DNA of 64,000 nt from Bacteroidota bacterium (lineage in GTDB: Bacteria > Bacteroidota > Bacteroidia > Bacteroidales > Prolixibacteraceae), in assembly GCA_023251435.1 (NCBI GenBank), contig JAHEYU010000003.1, forward strand, positions 87,089 to 151,088, in the 5' to 3' direction. Of this stretch, positions 1 through 7,555 are shown piece by piece. A program made the position numbers and the translations under genes. The first letter of the stretch is position 1. Each line of letters begins with the position of its first letter. Below the pieces are notes generated by a model. The model was not told where the DNA came from. It did no database searches and worked only from the letters and a program-made list of their open reading frames with translations.

Positions 1-132
1 AAAAACACAGGAGCAGGAGCTTCCGCAGAAAAAAGAGTGAGCTGGTCGCATCAGTTAAGCGATACAGAAGCAGCGGCCTATACTCTTGAAAATATTCTGG
101 GAGAATGGGTCAAAAAATACAGTGTTCAGTGA
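1..132 (+). CDS. Pectinesterase-like protein, C-terminal end (5' partial)
   Basis: Frame 1 is open from the first base to the TGA at 130-132 and gives the last 43 residues of a protein that starts outside the window. The tail (SWSHQLSDTEAAAYTLENIL) resembles the C-terminal end of bacterial CE8 pectinesterases, where a Trp-rich strand is followed by a short acidic helix. The next genes are a polygalacturonase and an acetylesterase, so a pectin methylesterase fits well. No catalytic residue is visible in this part, so the call rests on remembered tail similarity plus context. The gene is missing from the ORF track because it has no start in the window. Confidence 0.55.
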   Translation, partial: KNTGAGASAEKRVSWSHQLSDTEAAAYTLENILGEWVKKYSVQ

Positions 133-148
133 TCAGTCGCAACAAAAG

Positions 149-208
149 TTGTTACGAGTTGCTGGTTCCGAGTTAAACCCGCATCTCGTAACCCGAAACT
201 CGAAACAA
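149..208 (+). repeat. Leader hairpin element, site 1 (upstream of GH28)
   Basis: This is a self-complementary stretch made of GTTACGAG/CTCGTAAC arms (151-158 and 185-192) and runs of the words ACCCG and GAAAC. It carries the core AACCCGCATCTCGTAAC at 176-192, which ends 32 nt before the GH28 start codon. Near-identical cores lie upstream of galM, galT and the UroD-like gene, always on the coding strand. Confidence 0.75.
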
Positions 209-224
209 TTAAAAACTAAAAGAT

Positions 225-1916
225 ATGAACTTACTAAAATCAACATTCACGCTGTTTACAGCAATTCTGTTTTCAGCCTGTGCTATTTCGCAGCCTGCAG
301 CCCTAAAACAACAAACTGAAGATTTGTACAAAGGAATAGAGTTTCAAATGCCCCGTGTTCAGGAACCGGTTATTCCGGCCAATTCGGTTTCAATTACCGA
401 TTTTGGTGCGCAAAGCGGTGGACAGGTGCATTGTACACAGGCATTTGCCGATGCAATTGCTGCCGTCTCGAAAAAAGGCGGTGGCCGGGTGATTATTCCC
501 CGCGGTACATGGTTAACAGGGCCAATTACCCTGAAGAGTAACATCGAACTGTTCACCGAAACCGGCGCAGTGGTGGTATTCAGCACCAATAAAGATTTGT
601 ATCCGGTGGTTGAAACCAATTTTGAAGGATTCAACACTTTCCGCTGCACTTCGCCAATCAATGGCCGTAATCTTGAAAATATTGCTCTTACCGGAACAGG
701 TATTTTTGACGGTTCAGGTGAAGTTTGGCGTGCTGTTAAAAAGGAAAAACTGACTGAATCGCAGTGGAAGAAACTGATTGCTTCGGGTGGTTTGGTGAGC
801 GAAAACGGGAAAATCTGGTATCCTTCGGAGCAATTCAGGGCAGGTGAAAAAATCGCGGAAATGAATGTGGTACGTTCACTAAAAACAAAAGCGGAGTTCG
901 AGCAGATTCGGGATTTTCTTCGTCCGGTGATGGTCAGCCTTATTTCGTGTAAAAAAGTGCTGATTGATGGACCGACATTTCAGAATTCTCCGGCCTGGAA
1001 CATTCATCCGCTGATGTGCGAAGATTTCACCATGCGAAATACGACCGTTCGCAATCCGTGGTTTTCGCAGAATGGTGACGGAATTGACATCGAATCGTGC
1101 AAGAACAGCATTATTCACGATTGCAGTTTCGACGTGGGCGACGATGCGATTTGCATTAAATCGGGCAAAGACAAAGATGGACGCGACCGCAAAATGCCCA
1201 ACGAAAACCTGATTGTAAAAAACTGCATTGTATATCATGGTCATGGTGGGGTAACTGTTGGCAGCGAAATGTCGAGTGGAGTGCGCAATTTACATGTTTC
1301 AAATTGTACGTTTATTGGGACCGATGTAGGTTTGCGCTTTAAAAGCAACCGCGGACGGGGTGGGGTAGTCGAGAATATTTTTATTTCAAATATAGAAATG
1401 ATGAATATTCCAACCCAGGCCATTTCCTTCAATCTGTATTACAGCGGAAGGTCGGTTTCCGAAGATCTTGAAGCAGGAGAAAATGGTGACGCTCCCAAAT
1501 TGTTGCCAGTTACCGAAGAAACTCCGCAGTTTAAAAATATTTTTATTCGCGATGTGAACTGCAAGGGTGCCATGACGGGAATATTCCTGCAAGGTTTGCC
1601 CGAAATGAAACTTGAAAATATTGAACTCACCAATATTCAGATGGAAGCCAACTATGGCCTTGTGTGCATAGACGCTGATCGGGTGAAAATCAAAAATCTG
1701 AAACTAAAAACCAAAAACTATCCGGTAATTGATCTTCAAAATAGTTCGAATGTTTCGGTTGACGGACTTGTTTCTTCGGAAGGATTACCGCTGATCAAAG
1801 TTTCAGGTTCGCAAACCGGTGCAACCCACCTGAAAAATGTTGGCATCACCCATCCTGAAACCCAATTGGTTGTAGGGAAAGAAGTTCCGAAGAATGTGGT
1901 TAAATTAGGAAAATAG
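225..1916 (+). CDS. GH28 polygalacturonase
   Basis: A 563-residue secreted glycoside hydrolase expected to cleave alpha-1,4 bonds of homogalacturonan or rhamnogalacturonan in the periplasm or at the cell surface. The N-terminus is a signal sequence with a Cys at residue 19 (FSAC), so it may be a lipoprotein. The body is a right-handed beta-helix with the GH28 signature blocks in order: NGDGIDIESC, DDAICIKSG, HGHGGVTVGSEM and RFKSNRGRGG. These hold the three catalytic Asp residues, the His and the basic residue of the family. It follows a pectinesterase tail and precedes a CE12-like esterase in a pectin cluster. The start at 225 is supported by the signal sequence; a hairpin element sits in the leader. 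Confidence 0.93.
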   Translation: MNLLKSTFTLFTAILFSACAISQPAALKQQTEDLYKGIEFQMPRVQEPVIPANSVSITDFGAQSGGQVHCTQAFADAIAAVSKKGGGRVIIPRGTWLTGPITLKSNIELFTETGAVVVFSTNKDLYPVVETNFEGFNTFRCTSPINGRNLENIALTGTGIFDGSGEVWRAVKKEKLTESQWKKLIASGGLVSENGKIWYPSEQFRAGEKIAEMNVVRSLKTKAEFEQIRDFLRPVMVSLISCKKVLIDGPTFQNSPAWNIHPLMCEDFTMRNTTVRNPWFSQNGDGIDIESCKNSIIHDCSFDVGDDAICIKSGKDKDGRDRKMPNENLIVKNCIVYHGHGGVTVGSEMSSGVRNLHVSNCTFIGTDVGLRFKSNRGRGGVVENIFISNIEMMNIPTQAISFNLYYSGRSVSEDLEAGENGDAPKLLPVTEETPQFKNIFIRDVNCKGAMTGIFLQGLPEMKLENIELTNIQMEANYGLVCIDADRVKIKNLKLKTKNYPVIDLQNSSNVSVDGLVSSEGLPLIKVSGSQTGATHLKNVGITHPETQLVVGKEVPKNVVKLGK

Positions 1917-1989
1917 GGCTTGATATTTCCACAATATTGTTGAAATAGAATATGTAGCTTCTTGGGGTGGTGTTTGATGTAGATTGGGG

Positions 1990-2124
1990 TTCAGCCCAGT
2001 ATGGGCGAAATATTTATAGCCCAGGGCAAACGACGAAGAAGTGTCGCCCTGGGTTGAAAATGGAAAAACGAATACCGTCCGGGCAAAATGGAATTCAAGG
2101 CATTAATCAGTTTTCGGACGGAAT
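1990..2124. repeat. Dispersed double-hairpin repeat, copy 1
   Basis: The region between GH28 and the esterase holds two small inverted repeats: GCCCAGTATGGGC, then CCCAGGGC paired with GCCCTGGG (about 2017-2055). Two similar words (GTCCGGGC, CGGACGG) follow. The 19-bp word TTCAGCCCAGTATGGGCGA at 1990-2008 recurs exactly at 57866-57884, and a related double hairpin occurs at 63228-63295. The overlapping 66-aa ORF (1967-2167) is repeat-derived and not counted as a gene. Confidence 0.7.
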
Positions 2125-2169
2125 GGAATCAACGCTAAAAATTTTAACAACATATATAGTGAATTGAGA

Positions 2170-2928
2170 ATGAATCAGGTATATAAAACAATTATTTGCT
2201 GCATCATTATTTTGACAGGAATGGCCAATATTGGTATTGCACAAAATACATCCGAAAACCGCATCACCATTTTTACCATCGGCGACTCCACAATGGCCAA
2301 TAAAAAAGCAGAGGTAGCTCCTGAAACCGGCTGGTGTCAGGTGTTTTCTGAATTTGTTAATTCATCGGTTGAAATTAAAAACCGGGCAATGAATGGCCGA
2401 AGCTCTAAAAGTTTTATTTCTGAAGGTCGCTGGAAAGCGGTGACTGATTCATTAAAAGCCGGCGATTACGTATTTATTCAGTTTGGGCACAACGACCAGA
2501 AAATTAAGGATTCGACACGCTATACCGAGCCTTTTACCACTTTCAGGAAAAACCTTGAGCGTTTTGTGCGCGAAACCCGCGAAAAAGGGGCCACTCCGAT
2601 TTTGTTTACACCCATCGTTCGCCGGAAATTCGAAAATGGGTTTTTGACCGATACACATGGCAATTATCCGGTAGCTGTTCGGCAACTGGCTGCCGAAATG
2701 AATGTTCCTTTGGTTGATTTACAGATGCTGACTGCCGGGGCAGTGACTGCTTTGGGTGACGAAGCCACTAAAAACATCTACCTGTGGACTCCTCCAACCG
2801 GCAAGTTTCCTGAAGGTCGCAAAGACGACACCCACTTGTCGGTTGAAGGTGCAAAGCTGGTGGCCAAACTGGCAGCACAACAGTTGATGCTGCTGGATAA
2901 TTCGCTGGGGAAACAAATTAAGAAGTAG
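2170..2928 (+). CDS. SGNH/GDSL (CE12-like) rhamnogalacturonan/pectin acetylesterase
   Basis: A 252-residue secreted esterase that would remove acetyl groups from pectic polysaccharide. After the signal sequence come block I GDSTMANK with the nucleophilic Ser, the block III GHND element, and the C-terminal DDTHLSVEGAKLVA with the catalytic Asp-x-x-His. This order is characteristic of CE12 SGNH hydrolases. The ORF track starts at a TTG at 2164. I use the ATG two codons later because it gives the same signal peptide with a standard start. It lies 250 bp after the GH28 gene and is probably part of the same pectin module, although a hairpin repeat separates them. Confidence 0.9.
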   Translation: MNQVYKTIICCIIILTGMANIGIAQNTSENRITIFTIGDSTMANKKAEVAPETGWCQVFSEFVNSSVEIKNRAMNGRSSKSFISEGRWKAVTDSLKAGDYVFIQFGHNDQKIKDSTRYTEPFTTFRKNLERFVRETREKGATPILFTPIVRRKFENGFLTDTHGNYPVAVRQLAAEMNVPLVDLQMLTAGAVTALGDEATKNIYLWTPPTGKFPEGRKDDTHLSVEGAKLVAKLAAQQLMLLDNSLGKQIKK

Positions 2929-2958
2929 GCAATTTAAACCGACCAGCCCATTCGGAAG

Positions 2959-3217
2959 AGAACAGTCTCCAGACCAATACCTATTGAAGATAAAATTGTA
3001 GAACCTTGAAATCAATCACGGAGAACCTTCCACAAAATGTAGAAGCCTAAACCCGAGTCAGTAGAACCTTCGGAAAAATGCGGAAGCTCCAACATGAGAC
3101 CGGGGAACCGTTCGCAAAATGCGGAAGCCTCAGCCGAAGTCAGTAGAACCTTCTGCAAAATGCACAAGCTCCAACCGGAGTCAGGTGAACCTTCTACAAA
3201 ATGCGAAAGCATCATGA
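2959..3217. repeat. 41-bp tandem repeat array (about six units)
   Basis: Units begin at 2959 (degraded), 3000 (22-bp partial), 3022, 3063, 3104, 3145 and 3186. From 3022 the spacing is exactly 41 bp. The unit reads about AGAACCTTCNGCAAAATGCG, then GAAGCCTCAACCGAGTCAGT. Each unit contains a short hairpin (CTTC-GC / GC-GAAG). Unit sequences differ by several substitutions. The 67-aa minus-strand ORF 3012-3215 is a by-product of this array. Confidence 0.88.
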
Positions 3218-3377
3218 TACAAACATAAATACCTGAAAAGATAGAAAAAAGACAGTCAATAATTTTTATTTGTAAACATAACTCCCTACTTTTAAAACCT
3301 TAAAAATGAATGGCAATAGTGGGTTGAAAGAACCTGGAATACAAAAAAAGTACGGTAAACTCGCTGCAATTCGCTAG

Positions 3378-4146
3378 TTATGCACAAACTTAAAAAGACA
3401 CAAAATATGACAGACTCGCCTAGCTTTTTCGGAGATCCAAAAGTGATCATTTCTCTTCTTGCTCTAATAATAGCTTCTATTAGCTTAATTTGGACATTTG
3501 CAAATCAATGGGAGCAGAATCGCAAATGGGACAATTTAAATGAAGGCAATCCAGAAATTAGGGAAATAAGACTTCTTAACTGGAAAGAATTATCAAAAGA
3601 GGAAGCTATGAATACTCCATGGGGTTATGATCCAACAATATATGGGAAAGGCGAAGCTTCTGATAGATTTGTTCTTCCTTATTATCTAACATTACGAGAT
3701 GCTGCCACAAATCTTCTTGTCCCAAACACAAATCCAGTGTTTACATTCCCAGAGATTGAATATGAATTAAAGAGAATTGATTTTAAAGGTAAAGTTGTAG
3801 TTTGTAGACTCTTTAAACCAAAGTTTGAAATTGAAAATATGGGAAAAACAGAGATTAAAGAATTATTAATTAATGTAGATGCAAAACTCCCCAATCAAGA
3901 ATGGAATAGAGCATTTTCTTCAAACGCCAAAATAAATCTCACTGGTTCACAGAAAAGTACTGTTACATTTAGTTTTGAAATACCTGTTGGAATAAGTTTA
4001 CCCGAACAAATAAGTTTTAAGGTGCATTTTACATATATGAACTACAAAAGCAAGACCACTGAAAAAATCATAGGTGCAAAATGGACAACAAATGATAATT
4101 TCTGGTCTTATGAAACAATCAATGAATAACAAAAGTCTGTGCATAA
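3378..4146. repeat. 9-bp inverted repeat bounding an orphan gene
   Basis: TTATGCACA at 3378-3386 and its perfect complement TGTGCATAA at 4138-4146 lie at the two ends of the 249-aa ORF, the first overlapping the upstream possible start codon. The gene and the repeat look like one inserted unit. No attC-like secondary structure or integrase was seen. Confidence 0.5.
3407..4129 (+). CDS. Membrane-anchored protein of unknown function
   Basis: I do not recognise this protein. From the ATG at 3407 it has 240 residues (249 from the ATG at 3380, which lies inside the inverted repeat). One hydrophobic helix (about residues 14-34, VIISLLALIIASISLIW) is followed by a basic turn and a soluble domain of about 190 residues. 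The second half is beta-rich (KVVVCRLFKPKFEIENMGKTEI, STVTFSFEIPVGISL), like a small Ig-like sandwich. It is AT-rich compared with the flanking glycan genes, which suggests transfer. It sits alone between a tandem repeat array and a decayed restriction gene. The likely location is inner membrane with the soluble part outside. Confidence 0.6.
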   Translation: MTDSPSFFGDPKVIISLLALIIASISLIWTFANQWEQNRKWDNLNEGNPEIREIRLLNWKELSKEEAMNTPWGYDPTIYGKGEASDRFVLPYYLTLRDAATNLLVPNTNPVFTFPEIEYELKRIDFKGKVVVCRLFKPKFEIENMGKTEIKELLINVDAKLPNQEWNRAFSSNAKINLTGSQKSTVTFSFEIPVGISLPEQISFKVHFTYMNYKSKTTEKIIGAKWTTNDNFWSYETINE

Positions 4147-4161
4147 TATATAGGACTTTAA

Positions 4162-4416
4162 GCGGTACGCAGCACCCAGCGTGAAGTCCCGATTGAACTA
4201 TTCATCCGCCACGGGAGGACATTCGCATGCAATGTCTATGGACTTATCAATGGGAGTTTGATCAGGGCAAAATTGAATTTGGACAAACTTCCAGACGTTG
4301 TAATCTATGATGCCAAAAGAAATTGGTTGTTTTTAGTTGAATCAGTTACTTCACACGGATCCGTTTCACCCAAAGCAATAAATTTAATGAAAGAGTATTA
4401 TGAAAGCAGAAAATAA
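4162..4416 (+). pseudogene. Remnant of BsuBI/PstI-type restriction endonuclease (C-terminal part)
   Basis: An open stretch of 84 codons preceded by an in-frame TAA (4159-4161) with no good start encodes [20 protein letters not shown] followed by [18 protein letters not shown]. This is the C-terminal nuclease pattern of the BsuBI/PstI type II restriction family (PD...LxLVEavtSHGpvspKR). The N-terminal domain and the companion methyltransferase are absent, so it is a fossil. The ORF track misses it because it has no ATG of sufficient length. It overlaps the start of the XRE gene by 17 bp. Confidence 0.6.
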
Positions 4417-4711
4417 CAGCAAAGACATTACGACCTGGTCTCAAATCAAGGATCAGGTTTACGGTGAAGAAGGGACAGAAAGACGTGACAATCTTGAGCG
4501 GGAAGCCGAATCTTTTAAAATTGGACTTCTGTTAAAAAAGGCAAGAGAATCTCGTCACATGACTCAAGAAGAATTAGGACAAATCATAGACAAGAAGAGA
4601 ACTTATATTTCCCGCGTTGAGAATGATGGTAGTAATATAACATTGAGTACGCTTTTTGACATTGTTGAAAAAGGACTTGGAGGAAAAGTTCGTATTTCAA
4701 TAGATGTCTAG
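4400..4711 (+). CDS. XRE-family helix-turn-helix regulator (HigA-like)
   Basis: A 103-residue DNA-binding protein. The first 40 residues are charged and probably helical. An HTH_3 domain follows at about 48-95 ([20 protein letters not shown], then [20 protein letters not shown]). This layout is common in HigA-type antitoxins and in controller proteins of restriction systems. There is no toxin gene beside it; instead the upstream neighbour is the decayed restriction endonuclease, whose end it overlaps. It could therefore be a surviving controller of that lost system or a solitary antitoxin. Expected to act in the cytoplasm on its own promoter. Confidence 0.75.
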   Translation: MKAENNSKDITTWSQIKDQVYGEEGTERRDNLEREAESFKIGLLLKKARESRHMTQEELGQIIDKKRTYISRVENDGSNITLSTLFDIVEKGLGGKVRISIDV

Positions 4712-4775
4712 CGTTGAGTGAATTACGCCCTGTAATACCAACTGCAATTTCAAATCAGTCTATATTTTTGGTCGA

Positions 4776-5288
4776 TTATCTTTTCTTATAAAACGAATAC
4801 CTTAAATTCAGAATCAGGGGAAATTCCTCGTATTTGTTTTTTACCTGCAATAGGTGATTCTGAACATTAAACTCTTTTACACCATATTGGTAGCCTAACT
4901 CAACAGCAAATCCTTTACGATTGATTCTTTTACTATACCATTCTTTCCCGATCAGTATTCCCGGAATGGGCAAGCTTGTTTTATCGGTTTCGCCGTAAAC
5001 ATTCACGAATTTCCATTTTCCAACCAATCCAAAATAAGTACGGTCGGTTCGGTTATACATGATGGCTTTTAAGTATTTAAACCCTATTTCCACATCGTTT
5101 GGTTTGAAATCACCCAATTCGGCGGCAATTCCACCAAAAACTTCGAATCCGGTAGTTTTCGAAATCCAAATCCGGGCAGTGGGCTTTACACTTAGCACCG
5201 AAAGTTCGCCTCCATAGCCAATCATTTTTTGTGCGAAAGAGCCTGTTCCTATTAAAAGCAGCAATATTAACAGAGATATTACACGCAT
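4776..5288 (-). CDS. Small outer-membrane beta-barrel-like protein
   Basis: A 170-residue protein with a clear signal peptide (LLILLLLIGTGSFAQ). Alternating hydrophobic/polar strands follow and the protein ends in an aromatic C-terminal strand (LILNLRYSFY), typical of small outer-membrane barrels. It begins 27 bp after the acyl-CoA ligase stop on the same strand, so the two are probably co-transcribed. No specific family was recognised. A role in fatty-acid or lipid passage is only a guess from the neighbour. Confidence 0.65.
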   Translation of the reverse strand: MRVISLLILLLLIGTGSFAQKMIGYGGELSVLSVKPTARIWISKTTGFEVFGGIAAELGDFKPNDVEIGFKYLKAIMYNRTDRTYFGLVGKWKFVNVYGETDKTSLPIPGILIGKEWYSKRINRKGFAVELGYQYGVKEFNVQNHLLQVKNKYEEFPLILNLRYSFYKKR

Positions 5289-5315
5289 AAGTTTTCTTTT
5301 AATTTTCGATTAAAA

Positions 5316-7226
5316 CTATTGGTTAACCCATTTCTTCAACGCATCCAAATTCTTTTGGTTAACGATGTTTTTTGCTTCAGGAGTATAAAGAAACTCAAGT
5401 TCGTTACCGAAATATTCGGTAATTTTTCCACGAACCATTTTCATTGTCGAGTTGAGCAGGTGATTTTGTTCGGTAAATGCTTCAGGCAAAACTGCAATGG
5501 TGGTGGGCAACCAGCGTTCGGGAAACGAATCGGCAAATTTTCCTCCGGCTTTGTAAGCATCCACTTCATGCTGAATAATTTTCAGGGCTTGGGTCAAAGC
5601 TTCGTCGGTACCGGGTTTATGGCCATGCTTTTCGAGTTCGCGGTTAATGGCGGGCATGTTGGGCACAATCATTCCTGAAGTATAGGCATTCTGGTTATTG
5701 TAGAGCATACATTGGTCAAAATAAGGCGACTGATCAACCAGCGCTTCTTCAATTCCTTCGGGACTGAACTTTTCGCCGTCGCTACCAATCAGCAGACTTT
5801 TGAAACGCCCGAGCACATACAGAAAACCGTCTTTATCCATGTAACCCATGTCGCCGGTAAAGAGCCAACCGTCTTTGATGGTCTCGGCCGTAGCTTTCGG
5901 ATTGTTCCAGTAACCTTTCATCACATTGTCGCCTTTTACCACAATTTCGCCCTTTTCTCCCACCGGAAGTTCAATCCCGTCGTTATCACAAATTTTCAGG
6001 TCCATGTATTTCACCAATCTTCCTGAAGATCCGAATTTGATGGCATGAAGCGCATTCGAGGAAATTACCGGCGAGGCTTCAGAAAGGCCATATCCCTGGC
6101 ACATTGGCATCCCGATGGCAAAGAAAAAGCGTTGCAACTCGATGTCGAGCAGCGCACCTCCACCAATAAAAAGTTCAAGTTTGCCGCCAAATCCTTCTCT
6201 GATTTTCGAGAATAGGATTTTGTCATAGATTTTCAGGAGCGGTTTGTAGATGGCATTGGCGCCTTTGCCGCGGTCCCAGCCAAAACCATTGTATTTGTAG
6301 GCAATTTTGAGCGCATGGTTGAACATTTTTTCTACAACCGGGCCTTTCTGCCGTATGTTCGATTCAATTCCTTTCCTGAAATTTTTGGCCAGTGCCGGAA
6401 CACTCATCATGATACTCGGCTGAATTTCCTTGATATTTTTGGGAATATTTTTCAGCGTTTCCATAGGAGTTTTCCCAATTTCGAGGGCTGCAATACTGGC
6501 TCCGTTGTACATGAGGCAATACAAACAGGCGGTGTGCGCAAAGGCGTGATCCCAGGGAAGCAATGCGAGCGTTTTCCAGTTTTCAGTAATGTCCATCAAC
6601 GTATTCGATTGCACCACGTTGGCCGCATAATTCAGTTGCGACAGCATAATTCCTTTCGGATCGGCTGTAGTGCCCGATGTGTATGAGATGTTGGCAATGT
6701 CGTCGGGCTGAATGTTCTTGTAAATCGCTTCGAACTCTGCCCGGTTTGTTTTCAGGTATTCGTCGCCCATTGCTAAAACCTCGTTGTACGAAATGTCTTT
6801 TTCGCCCGGGTTTTCTTTCCCATCCATGTAAATTACTCTTTCAAGATCGGGAAGATCGTTTCTTATTTCCTCCACTTTCGAAGCATGTCCCTTCGAAACA
6901 ACAATCATTTTACTTCCCGAATGCGCCAGCCTGAATTTCAGCTCGTTACCCGAATCGAGTTTCACCGACAGCGGGACGTTAATTCCACTGGCGTACAAAA
7001 TACCGAGTTCCGAAATGATCCAGGCATTACGGCCTTCCGAAATAAGACCAACGCGTTCGCCTTTTTTGAGCCCAAGCGCTAAAAGCCCGGCACCAAACCG
7101 GAACACCAAATCGTGTGTTTGACTGTAAGTTGTTCCCTCATATTTGCCGTTTTGTTTCTCCCACAGGTAGATGTTGTTAGGGAATTTGGCCACGCTGGTC
7201 TCAAAAAGTTCGATGATCGTTTTCAT
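5316..7226 (-). CDS. Long-chain acyl-CoA synthetase (AMP-forming)
   Basis: A 636-residue adenylate-forming enzyme that would activate fatty acids to acyl-CoA via acyl-AMP. The P-loop motif YTSGTTADPKGIMLS, the A5 motif GYGLSEASP, the A7-A8 region GWLFTGDMGYMDKDGFLYVLGRFK and the length match the FadD/long-chain ligase group of Bacteroidota. The hinge is followed by SDGEKFSPEGIEE. The A10 lysine is probably within the final 40 residues (NSTMKMVRGKITEYF). It is the first gene of a two-gene minus-strand unit with the outer-membrane protein. The leader region contains no obvious operator. Confidence 0.9.
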   Translation of the reverse strand: MKTIIELFETSVAKFPNNIYLWEKQNGKYEGTTYSQTHDLVFRFGAGLLALGLKKGERVGLISEGRNAWIISELGILYASGINVPLSVKLDSGNELKFRLAHSGSKMIVVSKGHASKVEEIRNDLPDLERVIYMDGKENPGEKDISYNEVLAMGDEYLKTNRAEFEAIYKNIQPDDIANISYTSGTTADPKGIMLSQLNYAANVVQSNTLMDITENWKTLALLPWDHAFAHTACLYCLMYNGASIAALEIGKTPMETLKNIPKNIKEIQPSIMMSVPALAKNFRKGIESNIRQKGPVVEKMFNHALKIAYKYNGFGWDRGKGANAIYKPLLKIYDKILFSKIREGFGGKLELFIGGGALLDIELQRFFFAIGMPMCQGYGLSEASPVISSNALHAIKFGSSGRLVKYMDLKICDNDGIELPVGEKGEIVVKGDNVMKGYWNNPKATAETIKDGWLFTGDMGYMDKDGFLYVLGRFKSLLIGSDGEKFSPEGIEEALVDQSPYFDQCMLYNNQNAYTSGMIVPNMPAINRELEKHGHKPGTDEALTQALKIIQHEVDAYKAGGKFADSFPERWLPTTIAVLPEAFTEQNHLLNSTMKMVRGKITEYFGNELEFLYTPEAKNIVNQKNLDALKKWVNQ

Positions 7227-7354
7227 ACTGTAATAATTTGTTTTTCAATGGTAGTATGGAACTCACATGTTGATGGAATTATTATCATTCACTTGGGTGT
7301 TGCAACATGTTCGTTTCATAGTTTTTTGAAGTTTTGTTAGTCGATGAAATTCAA

Positions 7355-7493
7355 AAACTGTTTAAAGTATTGAATTGAAGCCCAAAATCAAAAAAAATTA
7401 CCCCTGCCCTAAAGGGTGATTTTTTTAATTTTTCGGGCACCCTTTAGGGCAGGGGTAAGCCGAAAAATTAAAATGCACTAATTTAAACAGTTT
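7355..7493. mobile_element. MITE-like element with nested inverted repeats
   Basis: The outer arms AAACTGTTTAAA (7355-7366) and TTTAAACAGTTT (7482-7493) are exact complements. Inside them lies a second perfect 21-bp inverted repeat (7398-7418 and 7438-7458) beginning TTACCCCTGCCCTAAAGGGT. The element is 139 bp and has no coding capacity. A half copy with the same order of words occurs at 51076-51130. It lies between the acyl-CoA ligase leader and the galM terminator. Confidence 0.75.
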
Positions 7494-7528
7494 CTCAAAA
7501 GTACAAATTTTATTTTTCAGGCTTTCAC

Positions 7529-7553
7529 AAAAAAAAAGGGCCGAAGCCCTTTT
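7529..7553 (-). terminator. Rho-independent terminator of galM
   Basis: Read on the minus strand, a GGGCTTCGGCCC stem-loop with a UUCG tetraloop-like apex is followed by a run of nine T. It starts a few bases after the galM stop codon. Confidence 0.85.
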
Positions 7554-7555
7554 CA

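Noticed and set aside
1967-2167. 66-aa ORF between GH28 and the acetylesterase
   Set aside because: It is made of the dispersed hairpin repeat and ends in the start region of the next gene.
3012-3215. Minus-strand 67-aa ORF
   Set aside because: It lies entirely within the 41-bp tandem repeat and its peptide repeats simply mirror the array.
2959-3217. Possible CRISPR array
   Set aside because: The repeated unit fills the whole 41-bp period, so there are no separate unique spacers between constant repeats, and no cas gene is in the window. It is a diverged tandem repeat.
3378-4146. Integron gene cassette with attC
   Set aside because: The 9-bp ends resemble GTTATGC-type core words, but no folded attC, no repeated cassettes and no integrase are seen.
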